Origin: Microbacterium azadirachtae
Lineage (GTDB): Bacteria > Actinomycetota > Actinomycetes > Actinomycetales > Microbacteriaceae
Assembly (NCBI RefSeq): GCF_000956505.1
Contig: NZ_JYIX01000026.1
Coordinates: 38,250 to 102,249, forward strand
Reading direction: 5' to 3'
DNA length: 64,000 bases
Shown piece by piece: positions 24,984 through 33,696 of the stretch. Under the pieces are notes generated by a model. The model did not search any database and was not told where the DNA came from. It saw only the letters and a program-made list of their open reading frames with translations. Each line of letters starts with the position of its first letter. Within the stretch, counting starts at the first letter, position 1. The position numbers and the translations under genes are program-made.

Positions 24984-26204
24984 GTGGTGGATTCGGAGCC
25001 GGAGCTGCGCGCACGCTTCGAGGCGCCCATCGAGCGGGCCGCGGCGATCACCCGGCGCACGATGCAGGCCTTCCCGATCCGGGTGTGGCGGCGGTTCCTG
25101 CAGCGCAACGGCTTCCTGCTCTCCGCGGGGATGAGCTACCAGGGCCTGTTCGCGGTGTTCGGGCTCCTCTACTTGGCGTTCGCCTCGGCGGGACTCTGGC
25201 TCGGCGGCAGCGACCAGGCGATCGCCCTGGTGACGGCGATCGCGAACAGCTACATCCACGGCATCATCGGCGAGAACGGGCTCGTGCATCCCGACGCCGT
25301 GCAGGGCTTCGCCGCGGAGGCCACGAACGTGCTGAGCATCACCGGCATCGTCGCCGCCGGCGTCGTCGCCTGGACCGGCATCACCGCCGTGACCTTCACC
25401 CGGCGCGCGGTGCGCGACATCTTCGGGCTCCCCTACGACAACCGCAGCTTCGTGCTGCTGAAGGTGCGCGACGGGCTCGCAGGGGCGGGCTTCGGACTCG
25501 CGCTGCTGGCAGGGTCCGTCCTCGGCTTCGTCGGCGTCTGGGCACTGCGGCAGGTGTTCGACCTGTTCGGCTGGCACCTCGGCACCACGGCCTTCGATGT
25601 GGTGACGCGGCTGGGCTCGGTCGTGGTGATGTTCGCGATCGACTCCGCGGCGATCGCGCTGCTCGTACGGTTCCTCACCGGCACGCGGCTCGCCTGGAGC
25701 ACGATCCTGCCCGGGTCGATGCTCGGCGGCGGAGCCGTCGTGGTGCTGCAGCTGGGCGCCGGCCTGCTGCTCGCGCACTCCCCCAACAATCCTCTGCTCG
25801 CCACGTTCGCGGTGATCATCGCGATGCTGCTGTGGTGCCGCTGGGTGGCGGTCGTGATCCTGGTCGCCGCGGCCTGGATCGCGCTGACCGCCGAGGACAG
25901 GGATCAGCCGCTGCAGGCGGTCGACGAGGACGCCGCGCACCGCGCGGAGCTGGCAGCCCTCGTGCTCGCCGCGGAGGTGCGGCTGCGCCGCGCGGAGAAG
26001 GAGCACGAGACCGCATCGTGGTGGCGTCGGCGCGCGACGGCGCGCGCGGTGCGCGAGGCCCGCGAGGAATGGGGCGACGCGCTCGCGGACGAGGCGGCCG
26101 CCGCTCCCGCAGAGGACGAGGAGGGCATGCTCGGCCTGCTGCTCGAAGGTCCGCGGCGGGAGCGGGCTCCGCGCCGGAACGACGATGTCGGGGGCGCTCG
26201 TTAG
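24984..26204 (+). CDS. YihY/virulence factor BrkB family membrane protein
   Basis: Protein of 406 aa. About six transmembrane helices lie between residues 40 and 305, with the family features FLLSAGMSYQGLFAVFG, an ITGIVAAGVVAWTGI helix and LLARLLTGTRL-type cytosolic loop followed by LPGSMLGGGAVV. The C-terminal 100 residues are charged and probably cytosolic. The function of the family is not established despite the old ribonuclease BN name. It is leaderless, starting at GTG. The TAG stop also forms the first half of the -10 box for xth. Confidence 0.88.
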   Translation: MVDSEPELRARFEAPIERAAAITRRTMQAFPIRVWRRFLQRNGFLLSAGMSYQGLFAVFGLLYLAFASAGLWLGGSDQAIALVTAIANSYIHGIIGENGLVHPDAVQGFAAEATNVLSITGIVAAGVVAWTGITAVTFTRRAVRDIFGLPYDNRSFVLLKVRDGLAGAGFGLALLAGSVLGFVGVWALRQVFDLFGWHLGTTAFDVVTRLGSVVVMFAIDSAAIALLVRFLTGTRLAWSTILPGSMLGGGAVVVLQLGAGLLLAHSPNNPLLATFAVIIAMLLWCRWVAVVILVAAAWIALTAEDRDQPLQAVDEDAAHRAELAALVLAAEVRLRRAEKEHETASWWRRRATARAVREAREEWGDALADEAAAAPAEDEEGMLGLLLEGPRRERAPRRNDDVGGAR

Positions 26205-26207
26205 GCT
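26202..26207 (+). promoter_or_regulatory. -10 box of leaderless xth transcript, overlapping yihY stop
   Basis: TAGGCT ends 7 nt before the ATG at 26215. Its first three bases are the TAG stop codon of the gene at 24984-26204. Confidence 0.55.
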
Positions 26208-26214
26208 GGGAGCC

Positions 26215-27108
26215 ATGCCCCACCTGCGTATCGCCACGGTCAACGTCAACGGGATCCGCGCCGCGGTCCGCAACGGAATGCACGGCTGGCTCGACGACGC
26301 CGGCGTCGATGTGCTCACCCTGCAAGAGGTGCGCGCGCAGGACGAGCACCTCGAGGCGGCGTTCCCCGGCTGGTCGATCCTGCACGACGAGGCCACGGCC
26401 AAGGGCCGCGCGGGCGTCGCGGTGCTGAGCCGCGAGCCCGCCCTCGCCTCCCGGACGACGTTGGGCGCCGAGGACTTCGACTCGAAGGGGCGCTGGCTCG
26501 AGGCCGACTTCTCGCTCGGCGGCTCGCCGCTCACGGTCGTCAGCGCCTACGTGCACAGCGGCGAGGCCGACACTCCGAAGCAGGACGAGAAGTGGAAGTT
26601 CCTCGACGCGATGACCACGCGCATGGGCGAGCTGGGCGCCGACGGCGCCCTCGCCCTCGTCACGGGCGACCTCAACGTGGGTCACCGGCCCCTCGACATC
26701 CTGAACTGGAAGGGCAACGTCAAGAAGTCCGGCTATCTGGCTCGCGAGCGGGCCTACTTCGACCGCTTCCTCGGCGCCGCCGGCGAGCCGGCCGTGGGGC
26801 AGGAGGGCATCGGCCGGGGAATGGTCGGGCAGCTCAGCGACACCCGCCCCTACGCCGCGGAGGGCGACGGCAAGGGCCTCGGCTGGGTTGACGTGGGACG
26901 CGTCGCGGCCGGCGAGGTCGCGGGCCCGTACACCTGGTGGACCATGCGCGGCCAGGCTTTCGACAACGACTCCGGCTGGCGCATCGACTACCACCTCGCC
27001 TCGGCGCCGCTCGCCGCCCGTGCGACGAACTACCGCGTCGCCCGCGCCGCGACCTATGCCGAGCGGTGGAGCGATCACACCCCGGTGCTCGTCGACTACA
27101 CGTTCTGA
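26215..27108 (+). CDS. xth: Exodeoxyribonuclease III family protein (AP endonuclease)
   Basis: Metal-dependent DNA repair nuclease of 297 aa. Motifs are IATVNVNGIRAAV (N7-type metal site), LTLQEVRAQ (catalytic Glu), YVHSGEAD, VTGDLNVGHRPLD (D-N pair), WRIDYHLAS and the terminal WSDHTPVLVDY with the catalytic His. It cleaves at abasic sites and removes 3' blocking groups. An in-frame ATG at 26185 is rejected because it lies inside the yihY coding region and ahead of the leaderless promoter. Confidence 0.94.
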   Translation: MPHLRIATVNVNGIRAAVRNGMHGWLDDAGVDVLTLQEVRAQDEHLEAAFPGWSILHDEATAKGRAGVAVLSREPALASRTTLGAEDFDSKGRWLEADFSLGGSPLTVVSAYVHSGEADTPKQDEKWKFLDAMTTRMGELGADGALALVTGDLNVGHRPLDILNWKGNVKKSGYLARERAYFDRFLGAAGEPAVGQEGIGRGMVGQLSDTRPYAAEGDGKGLGWVDVGRVAAGEVAGPYTWWTMRGQAFDNDSGWRIDYHLASAPLAARATNYRVARAATYAERWSDHTPVLVDYTF

Positions 27109-27163
27109 GTCTCCGCCCGGTCCCCGCCGCCGGGAGACGGTCGGGTGCTCGTCACGGTCACCA

Positions 27164-27169
27164 TAGGAT
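27164..27169 (+). promoter_or_regulatory. -10 box of leaderless trpS transcript
   Basis: TAGGAT ends 6 nt before the GTG at 27176. There is no ribosome binding site in the 67-nt gap after xth. Confidence 0.6.
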
Positions 27170-27172
27170 TGA

Positions 27173-28186
<1,014 letters not shown>

Positions 28187-28195
28187 GCGACCCGG

Positions 28196-28765
28196 ATGCG
28201 GCCCGCGCCTCTCCGCACGGAGCGACTGGTCCTGCGCGCCCCGACCTCGGCGGACGCGGACGCGATCACCGAGGCGTGCCAGGATCCGGAGATCCCGCGC
28301 TGGACGACCGTTCCCAGCCCGTACGCGCGCGAGGACGCCGAGGACTTCATCCGGCTCGTCGGCGAGTGGTGGGAGGACGGATCCGAGACCGTGTGGGCGG
28401 TGTTCGCGGACGACGTCCTGGTCGGTTCGATCGGGCTGCACCACATCGCCGACCACAGGACGGGCGGAGACGCCGAGCTCGGGTACTGGGTCGCGGCCCC
28501 GGCTCGCGGTCACGGCTACCTCACCGAGGCGGCCCGCGCCGTGATCGACTGGGGCTTCGCCGAGCTCGGGCTCGCCCGCATCACCTGGCGCGCCGTGGTG
28601 GGCAACATCCCGTCCGCGCGCAGCGCCCGTGCCCTCGGCTTCCGGTTCGAGGGGACGCACCGCCGGTTCCTGACCAGCCCTCGCGGCCGGGACGACGGCT
28701 GGGTGGCGGGGCTTCTGCGGACGGACGACCGCGCGCCGGTCGCCTGGCCGATCGACCTCGGCTGA
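28196..28765 (+). CDS. GNAT family N-acetyltransferase (RimJ/RimL type)
   Basis: Protein of 189 aa that starts 10 nt after trpS and is probably cotranscribed. It opens LRTERLVLRAPTSADADAI, has the strand VLVGSIGLHHI, ELGYWVAAPARGHGYLTEAAR with the acetyl-CoA pyrophosphate loop (RGHGYL) near residue 105, and NIPSARSARALGFRFEG, the typical asparagine-containing helix. It acetylates a protein N-terminus or small amine; the target is unknown. Confidence 0.9.
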   Translation: MRPAPLRTERLVLRAPTSADADAITEACQDPEIPRWTTVPSPYAREDAEDFIRLVGEWWEDGSETVWAVFADDVLVGSIGLHHIADHRTGGDAELGYWVAAPARGHGYLTEAARAVIDWGFAELGLARITWRAVVGNIPSARSARALGFRFEGTHRRFLTSPRGRDDGWVAGLLRTDDRAPVAWPIDLG

Positions 28766-28845
28766 GGCCTCCTCCCCCGACCGCGCTCCCGCGCGGCTTC
28801 CGATCGCCCTGCCCTGATATCGGACAGGGGTGGCAGGATGAACGC

Positions 28846-29721
28846 ATGCCGGAGATGCCTGAGGTGCAGGGGCTGGTCGACTTCCTCGCGGAACGCGCGG
28901 TCGGGCTCACCATCACGCGTGCGTCCGTGTCGGCGATCGCCGCGCTCAAGACCTTCGATCCGCCCGTGACCGCGCTGGCGGGCTCGCGCATCCGGAGCGC
29001 GGAGCGGCACGGCAAGTTCCTGGATCTGACGCTCGAGAGCGACGCCGAGCCGCGCCTGCACCTCGTGTTCCACCTCGCCAAAGCCGGATGGCTGCGCTGG
29101 TACGACGCGCTGCCCACCACGCTGATCCGTCCGGGCAAGTCGCCGATCGCGCTGAGGATCGCCTTCGACGACGGGAGCGGCTTCGACCTCACGGAGGCCG
29201 GAACCAAGAAGTCCCTCGCGGCGTACGTCGTCCGGGATCCGGCCGACGTTCCGGGCATCGCACGGCTGGGTCCCGATCCCCTGGATCCGTCGTTCTCGCG
29301 CGACGTGTTCGCGGCGTTGCTCGACGGGCGGCGCACCCAGATCAAGGGCCTGCTGCGCGACCAGGCCGTGATCGGCGGCATCGGCAACGCCTACTCCGAC
29401 GAGATCCTGCACGCCGCCCGGATGTCCCCCTACGCACCCGCCGGAGGCCTCGGCGATGCCGACGTCACCCGGCTCTACGACGCGATGCAGTCGACGCTGC
29501 GCGAAGCCGTGGCGGAGGCGAGCGGCAAGCCGCCGGCCGACCTCAAGGACGCGAAGCGGCGCGGCATGCAGGTGCACGCCCGCCGCGGCGAAGCATGCCC
29601 GGTCTGCGGCGACACGGTGCGCAGCGTGTTCTTCGCCGACCGGTCGCTGGAGTACTGTCCGACCTGCCAGACCGGCGGCAAGGTGCTCGCGGACCGTCGG
29701 CTGTCCCGGCTGCTGAAGTGA
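28846..29721 (+). CDS. Fpg/Nei family DNA glycosylase/AP lyase
   Basis: Base-excision repair enzyme of 291 aa. The catalytic N-terminus is MPEMPEVQGL (Pro2 as the Schiff-base nucleophile, Glu3), followed by a lysine-bearing strand ERHGKFLDLTL and HLAKAGWLRW. The helix-two-turns-helix IGGIGNAYSDEILHAA is near residue 180. The C-terminal zinc finger has CPVCGDTV and CPTCQTGGK. MPEMPEVQ differs slightly from MPELPEVE of standard MutM, so it may be a Nei-like or actinobacterial paralogue. The start lies 6 nt after CAGGAT, a variant leaderless box. Confidence 0.92.
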   Translation: MPEMPEVQGLVDFLAERAVGLTITRASVSAIAALKTFDPPVTALAGSRIRSAERHGKFLDLTLESDAEPRLHLVFHLAKAGWLRWYDALPTTLIRPGKSPIALRIAFDDGSGFDLTEAGTKKSLAAYVVRDPADVPGIARLGPDPLDPSFSRDVFAALLDGRRTQIKGLLRDQAVIGGIGNAYSDEILHAARMSPYAPAGGLGDADVTRLYDAMQSTLREAVAEASGKPPADLKDAKRRGMQVHARRGEACPVCGDTVRSVFFADRSLEYCPTCQTGGKVLADRRLSRLLK

Positions 29722-29806
29722 CGCCGCGCGCGACACGGGCTGTCACAGAACCATCCACCGGAATGAAACCGGCACCGGCGCGTTGACTAAGCTGAGAGCA
29801 ATACAA

Positions 29807-29953
29807 CGTGCTCCGGGGTCGGTGAGAATCCGAACCGGCGGTGACAGTCCGCGAACCGAGAATCCGACAGGGATCCGAGGCCGATCCGGTGGAATTCCGG
29901 GACCGACGGTGATGCGAGCGAAGGCTTGCGAGTCCGGATGAGAGGAAGCACGC
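29807..29953 (+). promoter_or_regulatory. FMN riboswitch (RFN element)
   Basis: The leader of the riboflavin operon carries RFN landmarks in order: a 5' helix strand CGTGCTCCGGGGTCGG, GAATCCGAACCGGCGGTGA, CAGTCCGCGAACC, GATCCGGTGGAATTCCGG, GACCGACGGTGA, and the closing TCCGGATGAGAGGAAGCACG whose end pairs with the 5' strand. The spacing to the ribD ribosome binding site (about 45 nt) would let FMN binding control translation or read-through. A TTGAC at 29782 and TAAGCT at 29787 are possible promoter parts. Confidence 0.93.
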
Positions 29954-30005
29954 ACGATCGACGTGCGCCTGACCCCGGTGACCTGACCTGGATGAGGAAG
30001 GCGAC

Positions 30006-31094
30006 ATGACGGCGACAGCGGTGGAGCGGGCGGCGATGACGCACGCGCTCGAGATCGCGCGCCGCGGCCCCCGCGGGCTCAACCCGCAGGTCGGCGCCGT
30101 GATCCTCTCCCCCTCGGGTGACCTGCTCGCCGAGGGCTGGCACCGCGGCGCGGGCACCTCGCATGCCGAGGTCGACGCGCTCTCGAAGCTGACCCCGGAG
30201 CAGCTTCGCGGCGCGACCGCGGTGGTGACGCTCGAGCCGTGCAACCACACCGGACGCACGGGCCCGTGCGCCCAGGCGCTCATCGACGCGGGCGTCCGCC
30301 GTGTGATCTACGCCCTGGACGATCCAGGAGCGGTCTCCGGCGGAGGGGCCGAGCGGATGCGCGCCGCGGGCGTCGACGTCGTCGCCGGTGAGCAGGCCGA
30401 GGCCGCGCGCGCCCTGATCGACGATTGGCTCACCGTGCAGCGGCTCGGCCGGCCGCACGTGACCGTGAAGTGGGCGCAGAGCCTGGACGGGCGCGCCGCC
30501 GCGGCGGACGGATCCAGTCAGTGGATCACCGGTCCCGCCGCCCGCGCAGATGTGCACCGTCGTCGTGCCGTGGCCGACGCGATCGTCGTCGGCACCGGAA
30601 CCGTGCTGGCCGACGATCCCGCCCTCACCGCCCGGGACGGCCACGCGCTGCTCCCCCACCAGCCGGTCCCCGTGGTGATCGGCGTCAGGGAGACCCCCGC
30701 CGACGCCGCCGTGCGCCGTCACCCGCACGAGCCCCTGTTCTACGCCGAGCACGACCTCGCCGCCGTCCTCGCGGACCTCCGCGACCGCGGGATCCAGCGT
30801 GTGTTCGTCGAAGGCGGCCCGACCCTTGCCAGCGCGTTCCTCGCGGCGGGTCTCGCCGACGAGGTGCTCGCGTATCTGGCGCCCGTGCTGATCGGCGGAC
30901 CCAAGCTCGCCCTCACCGACATCGGCGTGCCCTCGATCGGAGACGCACGGCGCCTCGTCGTGGACGAGTGGCTGCCGCTCGGCGCGGACCTGCTGGTGCT
31001 GGCCCACCCGGCGGACGCCGAAGGAACGACTTCGACCGGCGCCGCAGCGGCGCCTGCAGACCTGAACACCTCCCGGAACGAAGGAGCAGCCTGA
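30006..31094 (+). CDS. ribD: Bifunctional pyrimidine deaminase/reductase of riboflavin synthesis
   Basis: Protein of 362 aa with two domains. The N-terminal deaminase has NPQVGAVI, the zinc ligands SHAEVDAL and LEPCNHTGRTGPCAQAL (residues 50-90). The C-terminal reductase begins near residue 150 with RPHVTVKWAQSLDGRAA, then SQWITGPAAR and the NADPH region FVEGGPTLASAFL. It performs the second and third steps of riboflavin formation from GTP. It is first in ribD-ribE-ribBA-ribH and sits directly behind the FMN riboswitch. The ribosome binding site is GAGGAAGG. Confidence 0.95.
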   Translation: MTATAVERAAMTHALEIARRGPRGLNPQVGAVILSPSGDLLAEGWHRGAGTSHAEVDALSKLTPEQLRGATAVVTLEPCNHTGRTGPCAQALIDAGVRRVIYALDDPGAVSGGGAERMRAAGVDVVAGEQAEAARALIDDWLTVQRLGRPHVTVKWAQSLDGRAAAADGSSQWITGPAARADVHRRRAVADAIVVGTGTVLADDPALTARDGHALLPHQPVPVVIGVRETPADAAVRRHPHEPLFYAEHDLAAVLADLRDRGIQRVFVEGGPTLASAFLAAGLADEVLAYLAPVLIGGPKLALTDIGVPSIGDARRLVVDEWLPLGADLLVLAHPADAEGTTSTGAAAAPADLNTSRNEGAA

Positions 31095-31750
31095 TGTTCA
31101 CCGGAATCATCGAGGAGATCGGCGAGATCACCGCGATCGCGCCCGCCGGCGACGGCTGGCGCCTGACCGTGCGCGCCCCGAGGGCGGCGTCCGACGCCGT
31201 GCACGGCGAGTCCATCGCCGTGAGCGGCGTGTGCCTCACCGTGGTCGGGTCCACCTCGGACACCTTCGACACCGACGTCATGAAGCAGACGCTCGACGTG
31301 GCCGCGATCGGCGGCGCGACCGTCGGCACGCGGGTGAACATCGAGAAGGCGATGCCGGTCGGCGCGCGCCTCGGCGGCCACATCGTGCAGGGCCACGTCG
31401 ACGGGGTCGGCGAGGTGCTCGAGGTGCGCCCCGGTGCGCAGTGGAGCGTGCTGCGCATCTCCCTGCCGCACGACCTCGCCCCGCTCGTCGTGGACAAGGG
31501 ATCCATCTCCGTCGACGGCACGTCGCTCACGGTGAGCGCCGTCAGCGAGCCGTCCGCGCCGGCCGCCTGGTTCGAGGTGTCGCTGATCCCGGAGACCCTC
31601 TCGGCGACCACGCTCGGATCCCGGTCCGTCGGCGACCGCGTGAACCTCGAGACCGACATCCTCGCCCGGCACGTCGAGCGGCTGCTCGCGTTCCGTGCCG
31701 CAGACGCAGGCGCCGACAGCGCCGCCACACCGGAAGGAGGCTCGCGATGA
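31094..31750 (+). CDS. ribE: Riboflavin synthase, alpha subunit
   Basis: Protein of 218 aa made of two homologous barrels. The N-terminus MFTGIIEEIGEI and the repeated motif pairs VSGVCLTV/VDGTSLTV and GGHIVQGHVDGVG are the family hallmarks. It dismutates two molecules of 6,7-dimethyl-8-ribityllumazine. It overlaps the ribD stop by 1 nt and the ribBA start by 4 nt. The gene is called ribC in some Gram-positive schemes. Confidence 0.95.
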   Translation: MFTGIIEEIGEITAIAPAGDGWRLTVRAPRAASDAVHGESIAVSGVCLTVVGSTSDTFDTDVMKQTLDVAAIGGATVGTRVNIEKAMPVGARLGGHIVQGHVDGVGEVLEVRPGAQWSVLRISLPHDLAPLVVDKGSISVDGTSLTVSAVSEPSAPAAWFEVSLIPETLSATTLGSRSVGDRVNLETDILARHVERLLAFRAADAGADSAATPEGGSR

Positions 31751-33036
31751 GCCTTTCCACCATCGATGAGGCGCTGGAGTCGCTCCGCGCCGGCCGCCCG
31801 GTGCTCGTCGCCGACGATGAGAACCGCGAGAACGAGGGCGACGTCATCCTGTCGGCCGAGCTCGCGACGCCAGAGTGGATCGCGTGGACCGTGCGCTGGA
31901 CCTCCGGGTACCTGTGCGCGCCCATGCCCGCCGACATCGCCGACGCGCTCAACCTGCCGCCGATGGTCGAGGCGAACGAGGACGCCCGCAGCACGGCGTA
32001 CACGATCAGCGTCGACGCGGCCTCCGGGGTCACCACGGGCATCAGCGCGGCCGACCGCGCCCGCACGCTGAACGTGCTCGCGGACGCGGCATCCACCCCG
32101 ACCGACCTGATCCGCCCTGGGCACGTGCTGCCGCTGCGCGCGGTCGACGGCGGCGTGCGTCAGCGCGGTGGTCACACCGAGGCCGCCGTCGAGCTCATGC
32201 GCCTGGCGGGTCTGCGCCCGGTGGGCGCGATCGCCGAGGTCGTCGCCGAGGACGGCAGCATGATGCGCCTGCCAGGCCTCATGGAGCTCGGCGAGCGCGA
32301 CGGGATTCCCGTGATCACGATCGAGCAGCTCATCGCCCACCTCAACGAGACGGACCCGCGGGACGAGGCGGACTGCGTCGCGAACAACACCCGACGCCGC
32401 GTGAGCCTGCGCGCGGACGCCACGGTGCCGACCACGCACGGCGTGTTCCGGTTCCTCGCCTACAAGGACCGCATCACCGGGACCGACCACATCGCGGTCG
32501 TGTCCGGGGAGCCGACCGAGACCGCCCTGGTGCGGGTGCACTCCGAGTGCCTGACCGGCGAGGCGTTCGGATCCCTCAAGTGCGAGTGCGGTCCGCAGCT
32601 CGAGGCGGCGCTCGACGCGATCGAGCAGGACGGCGGCATCGTCATCTACATGCGCGGCCACGAGGGACGCGGCATCGGCCTCATCAACAAGCTGCGCGCC
32701 TACGCGCTGCAGGAGGAGGGACTCGACACCGTCGACGCCAACCTCGCCCTCGGCCTGCCCGCCGATGCCCGCGACTACGCGGCGGCCGCCGGGATCCTCA
32801 CCGACCTCGGCGTGAAGCGGGTGCGCCTGCTCACGAACAACACCGACAAGGTGGCGCAGCTGCGCGACCTCGGCCTCGACGTGATCGAGCAGGTCCCGCT
32901 GATCGTGGGCGTCGGCCCCAACAACCACCAGTACCTCGAGACCAAGCGCGACCGCATGGGCCACATCATCGGCGAGTCCGAACTCGCCGCTGCCCTGGCG
33001 GCGAACGGCGCGGAGAACGGAAGAGACGACGCATGA
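31747..33036 (+). CDS. ribBA: Bifunctional DHBP synthase / GTP cyclohydrolase II
   Basis: Protein of 429 aa. The DHBP synthase domain (residues 1-205) shows DDENRENEGDVI and the late RQRGGHTEAAVEL and HVLPLRA. The GTP cyclohydrolase II domain (residues 210-429) has the zinc ligands HSECLTGEAFGSLKCECG, GHEGRGIGL and LLTNNTDKV. It makes both precursors of lumazine from ribulose-5-phosphate and GTP. ATGA overlaps on both sides couple it to ribE and ribH. Confidence 0.96.
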   Translation: MSLSTIDEALESLRAGRPVLVADDENRENEGDVILSAELATPEWIAWTVRWTSGYLCAPMPADIADALNLPPMVEANEDARSTAYTISVDAASGVTTGISAADRARTLNVLADAASTPTDLIRPGHVLPLRAVDGGVRQRGGHTEAAVELMRLAGLRPVGAIAEVVAEDGSMMRLPGLMELGERDGIPVITIEQLIAHLNETDPRDEADCVANNTRRRVSLRADATVPTTHGVFRFLAYKDRITGTDHIAVVSGEPTETALVRVHSECLTGEAFGSLKCECGPQLEAALDAIEQDGGIVIYMRGHEGRGIGLINKLRAYALQEEGLDTVDANLALGLPADARDYAAAAGILTDLGVKRVRLLTNNTDKVAQLRDLGLDVIEQVPLIVGVGPNNHQYLETKRDRMGHIIGESELAAALAANGAENGRDDA

Positions 33037-33506
33037 GCGGCGCAGGAGCACCTACCACCGGCGGATTCGACGCGAGCGGCCTGAACGTCGTGATCGTCGC
33101 CGGCACCTGGCACGAGACGATCACGAACGGTCTCATCGCGGGCGCGCAGCGCGTGCTCGAGGCGACAGGCGCGAACCACCGCCTGGTACGGGTCCCCGGT
33201 TCGTTCGAGCTCGCCGTGGCCGCGCAGGCCGCCTTCGCCGGCGGTGCGGACGCGGTCGTCGCGCTCGGTGTGATCATCCGCGGCGGTACCCCGCACTTCG
33301 AGTACGTCTCGGCCGCCACCACGGACGGTCTCACCCGGGTCTCGCTCGATGCGGGCAAGCCCGTCGGCTTCGGCGTGCTGACGCTGGACGACGAGCAGCA
33401 GGGTCTCGACCGTGCGGGCCTTCCGGGCTCCAAGGAGGACAAGGGCGCCGAGGCAGCCGACGCCGCCTTGCGCACCGCACAGGTCATCCGCTCCCTGCGC
33501 GGCTGA
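33033..33506 (+). CDS. ribH: 6,7-dimethyl-8-ribityllumazine synthase
   Basis: Protein of 157 aa. Signature segments are VIVAGTWHETITNGLIAGA, VPGSFELAVAAQ, ALGVIIRGGTPHFEYVS (catalytic His region) and FGVLTLDDEQQGLDRAG. It condenses the DHBP and pyrimidine precursors. It is the last gene of the riboflavin operon; a 9-bp tandem repeat and a strong palindrome follow. Confidence 0.95.
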   Translation: MSGAGAPTTGGFDASGLNVVIVAGTWHETITNGLIAGAQRVLEATGANHRLVRVPGSFELAVAAQAAFAGGADAVVALGVIIRGGTPHFEYVSAATTDGLTRVSLDAGKPVGFGVLTLDDEQQGLDRAGLPGSKEDKGAEAADAALRTAQVIRSLRG

Positions 33507-33519
33507 GCCGCTTCCGCCG

Positions 33520-33555
33520 GGCTCACCGGGCTCACCAGGCTCACCGGGCTCATCG
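33520..33555. repeat. Four tandem 9-bp units after ribH
   Basis: Units of GGGCTCACC (third unit AGGCTCACC, fourth GGGCTCATC) run head to tail between the ribH stop and the following palindrome. No function is evident; slippage-generated repeat is the simplest reading. Confidence 0.75.
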
Positions 33556-33571
33556 GAGCCCTCTCATCTCC

Positions 33572-33621
33572 GAGTCGTCCCTGTCAGCGCACGCTATGGC
33601 GTCCGCTGACAGGGACGACTC
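33572..33621. terminator. 18-bp perfect inverted repeat, probable terminator of the rib operon
   Basis: Arms at 33572-33589 (GAGTCGTCCCTGTCAGCG) and 33604-33621 are exact reverse complements around a 14-nt loop. A short TTT follows at 33625. It lies 65 bp after ribH and 76 bp before the HNH gene. Confidence 0.7.
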
Positions 33622-33696
33622 CGTTTGAGGGGGTTTATGGCGCTGATCTGGTGAATTCGGGGGCGGAATGTCGGTGGCCCGGAGTTTACTGGGGTC

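Noticed and set aside
33520..33555. Possible CRISPR or direct-repeat array after ribH
   Set aside because: Units are only 9 bp and contiguous with no spacers; simple tandem repeat.
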